Positions 34,201 through 40,200 of a stretch of DNA of 64,000 nucleotides are shown piece after piece. Source of the DNA: Diphasiastrum complanatum (taxonomy: Eukaryota; Streptophyta; Lycopodiopsida; Lycopodiales; Lycopodiaceae); the NCBI GenBank assembly GCA_029204225.1, contig CM055096.1, positions 34,425,143 to 34,489,142 on the forward strand, written 5' to 3'. A program made the position numbers and the translations under genes. Every line of letters begins with the position of its first letter. Positions within the stretch are counted from its first letter, which is position 1. The notes below the pieces were generated by a model. That model saw nothing but the letters and a program-made list of their open reading frames with translations, did no database searches and was not told the origin of the DNA.

Positions 34201-37200
34201 CAAAGAGTGTTTGAATTTTTAAACCTTTGCTAAACCATCAAATTGAAAAGGTTTCGCATGAAACTTTTCACTAATGCATCCATCATATGCATCAACTTGC
34301 GGTGACTTGAAAAAAGAAGATTGTTTCAACATCTGCTCAATGTATCGTTGTTGAGAGATGAAGATTCTACTGCCATGCTTTTGGTAAAGAAGGTCACTTT
34401 CTAATGTAATAGGTAATGTCTAAGTTTTGCAATGACGGAATGTGCTTGTGCATCTCGTCGATCCCACTTCTTTTGCTCATCTGAAGACACTTCCGTAGAT
34501 GATGAAGTAGTTGTTCTAGATGGTGTAATAGGTGCCAAGGTAGGCAGCCTCTCTTCGTCACCATTAACTACTTCCCACAAACCTTTTGCAATAAGAAGGT
34601 TCTTTATCATGTACCACCACAAGGAATAGTTTGTGCCATCCAGCCTATCTTCATTAAATAAAGAACCAATAGACTCTGATTCTTTAGCCATAACAGAAAA
34701 ATCAGCTTGTAGTAGATAGGAAATAGACTTTCCAAGACAAAATCTACTCAAAGGGCAGCAACCTCAAAGTTGAAATTATGAGCACAATAGATTGCAATAC
34801 TCCACATGCAATTTGCTCAACAAGTAATGAAATAGATGGTTGCTTTCTGCACAAAAAACAGAATGCTCACAAATAGGTAGACTTCGAATGAAGCCAAAAC
34901 CAAAACCAGAAATTTGTGGCTAAAAAGAGTGCACACTATGTGCATATAGAGCTGATGGTAGCATCCTACTCCAAGCTCACCAAGAGGAAAATTTCAGCAA
35001 GAAACGTGTCCAAAACACATGTATCTTCATTTACGAAGTAAATCTGAAATTTTCAGCATGTAATTGATCACATGCAATTGGTTTGAGCATGGGCGCCCTA
35101 CTCCTAGCTCTCAAATAGGTGAAGGTGCCCTGCAATTTCCTGCAAAAAAGCTATAAGAAGATGAACAGATTCTTCTCTTGCAAAAATCAGCAGCTTGATG
35201 ATTTTCTGCAACCAAAAGGGGAAGAAGATAGCTTCCTATTGGGCGCCCCTCCTACAAGCAATATGATCACCTAAAGGCTCTGATACCATGCAGGAAATAG
35301 AAGCCTAAGGATCCAGAATCTTAACTATTCAATCACACAAAGCATTCTCAAAAGAAAGAGAGAGATGGCTAGAAACCCTCTTGTAGAAACTCGTGGACAT
35401 CCAAGGAGAAAAGTTAGTATTGCTTACAAAAGTGTCATATACAAATGGGATGCACACATATATATAGTCCAAGATGACTATCTAACTTCATAACTATTGG
35501 CTATCCAACTACTTGACTATTGGCTTTCCAACTACTTGACTATTGACTATCCAACTTTCTGTAAGTTCCATAGAAAGAATAAGGTACCTCCAATATGTCA
35601 AGTTGGGATACTTAATGTCACAATTAGGCCTAGTGGACCCATGAGTCCCTACCAAGTTAATTTTATACTAACTTAGCTAACTCTAAGTTTAGTAGGCCTA
35701 ATATAATAAATGACCATGGTTACACAACTCTCGACCTTTTGGGTCAAAGTAACCTATGGTAATGTAAGCAATTCCATTTACATTCCAACAGTGCCATTAT
35801 TGCAAGAAGTATGGGCACTTCATCAAGGATTGTAAGAAGAAGCTTGCGAAAGAAGAGAGTAAAGGAATTGATACTAGTGCTTCACTTGCTACTTTGGAGC
35901 AAGAGCTTGAAGCTAGTGGTGATCTCTTCAACAAGACTATGCTTTTGTGTCTAATATTGCTTCTACTAGTACTTCTACATCTATGAGGAATTCATGTTCT
36001 GTTTTGCAAGTTGCTGATTTTCAGCCCATTGAATGGGTGATTGATAGTGGTGCTACTCGTCATATGACTTCTCACAAACTAAATTAGTGAAAGTGCAAAA
36101 TGGAAGTAAGGTACAATGTGTGGATGATGCATCTTATTCTATTCATGGAATTGGAATTGTAGCCATCATTCTACCTAATGGTGAAGAAAAGTACATTAAG
36201 AATGTGCTTTATGTTCCGGGAATCAAGAAGAATCTTCTTTCGGTTTCAACTATGTTGAAGCAAGGACTAGTTTTTGAGTTCAAAGAAGATAAGTGTCTTG
36301 TCAAGGATCCTAAAAGATCACTCTTGATTATTGTTTCGGGAACAATGCATGCTAACTTATTCATTATGGATACCTATGACCGACGAATTCCCTCTACATG
36401 TCTTGTTGCTTCTACATCACAATCATTGGAGTTGGCTGAATTGTTGCTTCTACATAAGCAATCGTAGTCCTACTAAAGCATTGAAAGTATTAACTCCTTG
36501 TGACGTTTGGTATGGGAAGAAGCCCAGAATCTCTCACTTTCGCATTTTTGGTTGTACGGCTTATGCTTTTGTTCCAGATAAACTTCGTACAAAGCTTGAG
36601 GATAAAGGAGTTAAATGCATTTTTGTTGGCTATAGTAGTGAAAGCAAAGGCTATAGGCTGTTCAATTTGAGCACTAACAAGATTATTGTTAGTCGTGATG
36701 TGCATTTTGATGAAAAGAATTCATTAGATGTGGCCCCAACTCATATCTTGAAGGGGGACAGCCCACATAGTGTGAATGTTGAAGTTTTTCCAGATTTGGT
36801 ACCATCTTCTATTGCTGGAGATAAGGGGCAGCAATCAACCAGTTTCGGACTGCCCAACACCTCATCAAGTTTAGAGCCTAATGTTCATCAAGAACCGCCC
36901 ATTGTTGCTCATAATCAGCCTGCAAGAACTGTTAGACAGGACCAATTTTGAAAAATCTTGGACAGCCAAGTGCGGTGTCGGAAGATCTTGGACAGCAAAT
37001 TGTAAGAAGAGACATGGCTGTTGGACAGGCCAAAACAGTCCTACGGTGGCTGTTGTCGACTCTGCGGGACAGCAAAGGAAGTTCATTTTATGATGGAAAG
37101 ACACGTGCCTCTACAAAATCAGTGGACTATGCTGATTTTTCAGATTTTGCTCTTACATCTCATGGAGATATTGTGGAAGAACCCGATTTTTATGAGTAGG

Positions 37201-40200
37201 CCAAGGGAGTAAAATGTTGGGAGGATGCGATGCAAGATGAGTATGACTCACTTATGAAAAACCAGATTTGGGTTCTTGTTGATCTTCCTCATGGGAAGAA
37301 GGCAATCGGTTCTAAATGGGTATACAAAATCAAGTATAAGGCAGATGGTACCATTGAAAGGTACAAGGCGATTGATGCCGTAATACTTGATCTTGGTATG
37401 GTTTTTGAAACCTCAGATTTAGGCCTATTGCATTTTTATCTTGGTCTTGAATTTGTACAAGAAGGGGCTGGAATTTTCATCTCTCAAGAACGCTACATTG
37501 GGCAGATTTTGAAGCGGTTCAAGATGGAAGATTGCAAGCCGGTTGCTACACCTATTGAGACAGGCCTGAAATTAAGTAGTCAAGGTGATGGTGAACCATT
37601 TGATACTACTTTATATTGTCAAGCTATTGGCTATCTCATTTACCTATGTAATTCAAGACCGGATATTTCTTATAGTGTCTCACTCATGAGTCAATTCATG
37701 CATGCCTCGATGACATCACATTGGAAAGCATTGAAGAGGATCTTTTGATATCTTCAAAGAACAAGAAGTCATGGACTGGTTTTTCCTGCTTGTGATGATG
37801 CATGTTTGGTTGGTTTTAGTGACTCGGATTGGGGTGAAGATCAAGACACTAGACGCTCTATAAGTGGACATTGCTTTTTCTATGGAAATTCTACAATTTC
37901 GTGGTCAAGTAAAAAGCAGCCCACTGTTGCTACTTCTTCTAGTGAGGCAAAATATAAAGCGATATTTTCAGCCACAACGGAGTGTTTATGGCTGAGAAGA
38001 CTACTTGTTGACATGAAGTTTGGCGAGCCCTCAGCCACTCTTATCTTGAGTGATAGTCAAAGTGCTACTACCAATGCACGGAATCCTGTTTTCCATGCGA
38101 GGACGAAGCACATCGAGATCCATTATCACTTTGTTCGGGAGAGACTTCATGATGGCGCCATTTTACTTGAATATTGTCCTACGAAGGATAATATTGCGGA
38201 CCTCTTCACTAAGGCGTTGCCTAGAGTCAGATTTGAAGCTTTATGCAAAGCTTTAAATTTGATACCACGTGTTGGTTTTGTTACATAGTGAAGATTTCAG
38301 TTTTTGCATTGTCATTTAAGGAGGGTGTTAGAAATAAATGACTATGCTGAAGTTAATCCATAGGTTACTTTAACCCAAAAGGTCGAGATCTTAAGTTTGT
38401 CTTAAGTTCAGTTGGACCCAATTTTGGTCATGTACTGACTCGTGGGTCCTTAGGGGTCTAATATTGTTTAAGACTTAGATGCTCATTGTGTATTCCATTT
38501 TGGACAGTTTGGCTAAGCATTGCTCTCCATTGCTCTTGTTGTTGTTTTCTCTCTCTCTCTCTCTCTCTCTCTTAGAGTTGGGCGCCCAGCCTCTTCTCTC
38601 TTGTTTCTTGTGGAGATTGATTGATAACTAGATCTTGGTGACTTGACTCTTGCTTTCCTACATGTTGGAATATCAATCCACACTCTAGAGAGAACTATCA
38701 AACAGGGCGGATAGCTCAGTGGTAGAGCATCCCATCCGGTATGAGGGAGGTCCAGGGTTTGAATCCTAGTCTATCCATCCATACTATGATTTATGGATTT
38801 CTAACATGGTATCAGAGCCAAGTTAGACCTAACAGTTCATGGTGTCAAGTTGTGGGGCAGGTGACAGCTAGGACCCCAACCAAGTGTGGCTTGAGGGGGG
38901 GTGTTGGAATATCAATCCACACTCTAGAGAGAACTATCAAACAGGGCGGATAGCTCAGTGGTAGAGCATCCCATTCGGTATGAGGGAGGTCCTGGGTTTG
39001 AATTCTAGTCTGTCCATCCATATTATGATTTATGGATTTCTAACAATAACACCCTAGTTGGGTTCCTAACCCTGGTTTACCTTCTTTCACTTTTATGAAT
39101 TTAACGATGTCTAATCTTTCTAAAAGCTTGCCTAATGAAGCTAGCTAGCTAGATGGCACTAACTATAGCGTTTGAAATTTCAACATGGAGAACATTTTTA
39201 AAGAAAGAGAATGTTGGGATAGTGACAAATAGAGAACCTGTTCCTACTTCAAAACCTAATCTCAAGGACTATATCAAGAGGGGCAAGAGAGCCTACCATT
39301 AATCTCTCAGTGAAAGATAGCATCATTCTTCACATTAAAGAGACAAGAGGACTCAATCAAGCTTGGGGAATTCTTAAATCTAAGTTTGATACAACCAACA
39401 TAGCAAAAATTTTTACTTGAAGAACAAGTGGAGAGTGTTGCTGAAAAGGATTGGGTGCCATTGGTTTTAAATAGCTTGTGGTATGCTTTTTAGGTTATGT
39501 ATTTATGATTTTTGCAAGGTATAGAATCCCCACTTTCACACACATTTGTATGGTCTTTTGAAACAAGAGGAAACAAGGAGCTTTGAGGGTGAATCTCACA
39601 TAGAGGGAGGATTACCAAGAAATACTTCTAAGAAGAAGTGGCAAATTTAAAGCTTTGGTGTAGAATCCAACAAGGAAGAGAATTAAGACACACAAGTCAA
39701 ATAGAGGTGGTGAGAACATTGCAAAAAAGCTTGTTGAGTTATGAAGGACAAATGATATTACGAGGCAACTTACTACCTCCACATACACCTCCATATAGTG
39801 TACTTGAGAAGAACCGAACAATAGTTGAGTGTGCGCGCAACATGCTCAAGGGAAAGGGGTTGCCAAACTCTTTCAGGGCCGAAGCACTTTATACAACTGT
39901 TTTTCTTTTGAATTGAAGTCCTCCAACAAAAGTTATGGAAGGAAAGACACCAAAGGAAGCATTTGTGGCATCGAGCCCAAAGTGGGAGCTTTGAGGTGTT
40001 TGTTTGTAACTTGTACGACATACACTCATATCCCCAAGGACGATAGGAAGAAGTTGGATGTGAAATATCCAAGTGTAAATACAATGAAGAGGAGAAGGCC
40101 TATAGACCATATAATCTTACAAATAACAGGATCATAAGTGAGGACGTGATCTTTCGTGAAGAAGTATACAATTAGGAGATGGGCACTAGCCCAGTTATGA

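Larger units (their letters stand above)
32825..35790 (-). mobile_element. Nested non-autonomous Copia relative, - strand, with exact 5-bp target duplication
   Basis: LTRs at 32,825-33,325 (501 bp) and 35,289-35,790 (502 bp), flanked by exact GTGCC duplications (32,820-32,824 and 35,791-35,795). The primer site, reverse complement GGCTCTGATACCA, is at 35,276-35,288, and a purine tract (CCATTTAAGGAGGG on the - strand) adjoins the left LTR. The only Copia-like coding parts are a gag N-terminus ([20 protein letters not shown] at 34,691 downward) fused to a short reverse-transcriptase tail ([14 protein letters not shown] near 34,380-34,330). Roughly 1 kb of other sequence (33,340-34,310) follows. 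It cannot be autonomous. Confidence 0.92.
30842..38662 (+). mobile_element. Copia-type LTR retrotransposon B, deleted in pol, with a nested insertion
   Basis: LTRs at 30,842-31,333 and 38,326-38,662, primer site TGGTATCAGAGCT at 31,334, polypurine tract AAGGAGGG at 38,318-38,325. Coding remnants in Copia order are gag, protease, integrase tail, reverse-transcriptase ends and RNase H. The integrase core is missing (junction near 36,465), as is the reverse-transcriptase core with the YVDD site (junction near 37,370). A 3-kb relative on the - strand is inserted in the zinc knuckle (32,825-35,790). The left flank is ATAAT; the right LTR end abuts the TRIM directly, and ATAAC follows the TRIM. Confidence 0.93.
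38663..39045 (+). mobile_element. TRIM (terminal-repeat retrotransposon in miniature) with tRNA-like LTRs
   Basis: Two 144-bp direct repeats (38,663-38,806 and 38,902-39,045; five differences) begin TGTTGGAATATC and end TTTCTAACA. The 95-bp interior holds only an initiator Met-tRNA primer site (TGGTATCAGAGCC, 38,807-38,819) directly after the first LTR and a polypurine tract (GAGGGGGGG, 38,893-38,901) directly before the second. This is the minimal TRIM layout, 383 bp in all, with no coding capacity. Unusually, each LTR contains a tRNA-like sequence with RNA polymerase III promoter boxes. The known plant TRIM Cassandra carries 5S rRNA sequence in its LTRs; a tRNA in that place is a different arrangement. 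Confidence 0.93.

Noticed and set aside
38705..39016. Two genuine tRNA genes
   Set aside because: Both copies lie at the same place inside flanking 144-bp direct repeats with a primer site and polypurine tract between them, each has stem mismatches, and neither is followed by a T-run. A tRNA-derived module in an LTR fits better.
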